From the NCBI GenBank assembly GCA_943356415.1, contig CALREW010000002.1:88868-128324 (forward strand): a DNA stretch of 39,457 bases, given 5' to 3'. The notes under the pieces were generated by a model, which had not been told where the DNA came from, searched no databases, and saw nothing but the letters and a program-made list of their open reading frames with translations. A program made the position numbers and the translations under genes. Positions 37,586 through 39,457 of this stretch are shown here, one piece after another. The first letter of the stretch is position 1. Each line of letters begins with the position of its first letter. Origin of the DNA: Candidatus Nomurabacteria bacterium (GTDB taxonomy: Bacteria; Patescibacteriota; Minisyncoccia; Phycocordibacterales; SBAW01).

Positions 37586-39436
37586 TCAGAGCGCTTCTCC
37601 AGAAGCGAGTTTGTTCCACTGCTGTTGCATATCGAGGAGTGCTTTTTCTTCAGGAGTAACCGTTTTTCCGGCTTCAAGCGTTTTCGCGAGCGCAAAAAGA
37701 TGTTCGTGCATCGTCATAAAGAGCGCTTGCATGGTATGCATGAAACCGGGACCATGATCCATGTCTTTATTGTGTGCTATCTCATGCGTGAGTGTGCCGA
37801 GCGCTTCGGCAAAAGAAGCATCCATATGGGATATGTGCAATCCGATGGCTTTTTTATTGATATTGATACCCTTCGTGCCGCTTCCGTCATAGAGGAACAA
37901 GTCGTTTGGCAGTGCAGCCCCAGTCGTTACATACGCGTAATGGCGCAACAATCCAAGCTGTGCAAGTTGGCGTTCGGTCGGACTGGCAATAAGCTCAAAA
38001 TTCTCCACCGAATGTTCTTCCGGCATAAGTCGGTTTACCACTTTTTCAAGCCTATCCTTAAGTACACTGAGCGTTTTCTCTTTCGGCGAGAGTTTCCCGT
38101 CGCTTACCACCGATTCTATGTCCGCTTCATTGTGTTCCGCCACAATCTCCATAAGGCTGCGCCCGTTGAGATACTGGGCGTTATTTCCGAGAGTTCCGTA
38201 AAAATCAGCGGACTCTCTCCACGCAAGATACTGTTCTATCGCCGTTTCACCTGTTGGGGCTTTGACCGCTTTTTCTGGAACCAAACCCTCGAGAGATTCC
38301 ACCATGGTGACAAGTCCCGGGATATTTTTCTCCATGGCGTTCAAACGATCTTTTTCTTCCCCTGAGAGGGTTCGTTCAACAACGCGCGCTTCTTTTTTGT
38401 CTTCTACCTGAGGACCAGACGGCTGCGAGATAGCGATGCTCTTGAGGCTCTGTTTGACACGTTCCCACTTAGCAAGTGCTTCGAGGTCAGCGGGTGTGCG
38501 AGCCTCAGGGCGTTTGTTAAATGCTGCTTGATACAACATGCGATCCTCCGGTGTCCATTCGCCTTTTTCAATTGCCTTCTCCTGCGGCACGCTTTCTGTG
38601 TCAGGTAATGGTCGACCTACGGCCATCTCAACACCAGCCGCACCTGGAGCCTCGCGTAGCGGCACATTCCCTCCAGACGCTGCAGGAGGAACGTGGTAGA
38701 GACCGAGAAGCGTATCCCGATCTTTTTCAGATAACTCAATCTCAACAAATGTCGCGTTCACTCCTGGCGACTTAGTGTTGCGCGCAATAAGGTTCGTTGT
38801 GTTTGAAATACGGTCGTGTTGTGTTGCGTATGTCGTTACAAAACCACCTTGTACGCTGTAGATATTGTTGAACCATTTTTCAGTAAGTCCGTGTCGTGCC
38901 ATACCACGAATCGCAAAGAGTACATTCTGTTCAGGGCTCGAGGGTCGAGGAAGACGGTGTGAAAGAAGCTCCGCTGGGATGTCCGTATTTAATCTCAGAC
39001 GCAGCATGTTCGGATTGGTCTGCGACTGTTCGATGCCGGAAATATGTTTACCGAGATCGTTCAACACTGCTTTTAGAAAAGCTTCCGATTCTTTTTGCGC
39101 ATAGGGAGCACCTTCAACTTCAATGCCATGTTGTTGCGCCATCTGCTCAACCACATGCCTAGAAAGATCCGGACGCACATTACTCGCGGCCTCAACAGCA
39201 CCAAGTTTGCTGGTCGCCGTTTCCATACCAATATCGGCAAAAAAAGACGGACAAACCACGTAGCCTTGTTTCCGTAGTTCCTCCAGCTGTGTCTGGCTTA
39301 TATTCCCATCAGACGCGACATGCTTCCCAAATTGAGCCGGAGGAAAATGAGTTGTCCATTCAGACGGCTTATAGTCCTTCCACTTAAGGGCAGACGTCAT
39401 CCTGCTGAGCACTTGCATATACCCATCCTCTCGCAA
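37586..39436 (-). CDS. Hypothetical protein with HExxH metallopeptidase-like motif
   Basis: TLTHEIAHNKDMDHGPGF near the C-terminus; ORF begins at TTG 39436, ATG at 39418 is a better start. Confidence 0.65.
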   Translation of the reverse strand: MREDGYMQVLSRMTSALKWKDYKPSEWTTHFPPAQFGKHVASDGNISQTQLEELRKQGYVVCPSFFADIGMETATSKLGAVEAASNVRPDLSRHVVEQMAQQHGIEVEGAPYAQKESEAFLKAVLNDLGKHISGIEQSQTNPNMLRLRLNTDIPAELLSHRLPRPSSPEQNVLFAIRGMARHGLTEKWFNNIYSVQGGFVTTYATQHDRISNTTNLIARNTKSPGVNATFVEIELSEKDRDTLLGLYHVPPAASGGNVPLREAPGAAGVEMAVGRPLPDTESVPQEKAIEKGEWTPEDRMLYQAAFNKRPEARTPADLEALAKWERVKQSLKSIAISQPSGPQVEDKKEARVVERTLSGEEKDRLNAMEKNIPGLVTMVESLEGLVPEKAVKAPTGETAIEQYLAWRESADFYGTLGNNAQYLNGRSLMEIVAEHNEADIESVVSDGKLSPKEKTLSVLKDRLEKVVNRLMPEEHSVENFELIASPTERQLAQLGLLRHYAYVTTGAALPNDLFLYDGSGTKGININKKAIGLHISHMDASFAEALGTLTHEIAHNKDMDHGPGFMHTMQALFMTMHEHLFALAKTLEAGKTVTPEEKALLDMQQQWNKLASGEAL

Positions 39437-39457
39437 TCCTCCACGCCCCGCCCATAC

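Overview
The window looks like a Candidate Phyla Radiation (Parcubacteria-like) chromosome segment; this is inferred from gene content and style, with no database check. Left part, 1-5250: a diversity-generating retroelement (DGR) on the minus strand. It has a reverse transcriptase that runs off the left edge and is missing from the ORF track, a template repeat (TR), an Avd-like helical protein, and a long repetitive surface protein ending in an FGE/C-type-lectin domain with the variable repeat (VR). I aligned TR and VR by hand: 17 of 23 TR adenines differ, against 3 non-adenine differences. Middle, 5250-18920: an accessory region with two related large serine recombinases. Each abuts a different tRNA-Thr isoacceptor and each is bounded by inverted repeats. 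Between them is an ~8.8 kb type I restriction-modification island (hsdR, hsdS, hsdM, a GIY-YIG/T5orf172-like protein and an SppA-like peptidase) bounded by ~376 bp near-identical inverted repeats. The two long repeats differ mainly in one hairpin whose stem sequence is replaced while pairing is kept. Four tRNA genes carry partial copies of their own terminal sequences in adjacent hairpin-rich spacers. Right part, 19-39 kb: mostly ordinary core genes (gatA, gatC, ligA, a type IV pilus operon, comF).
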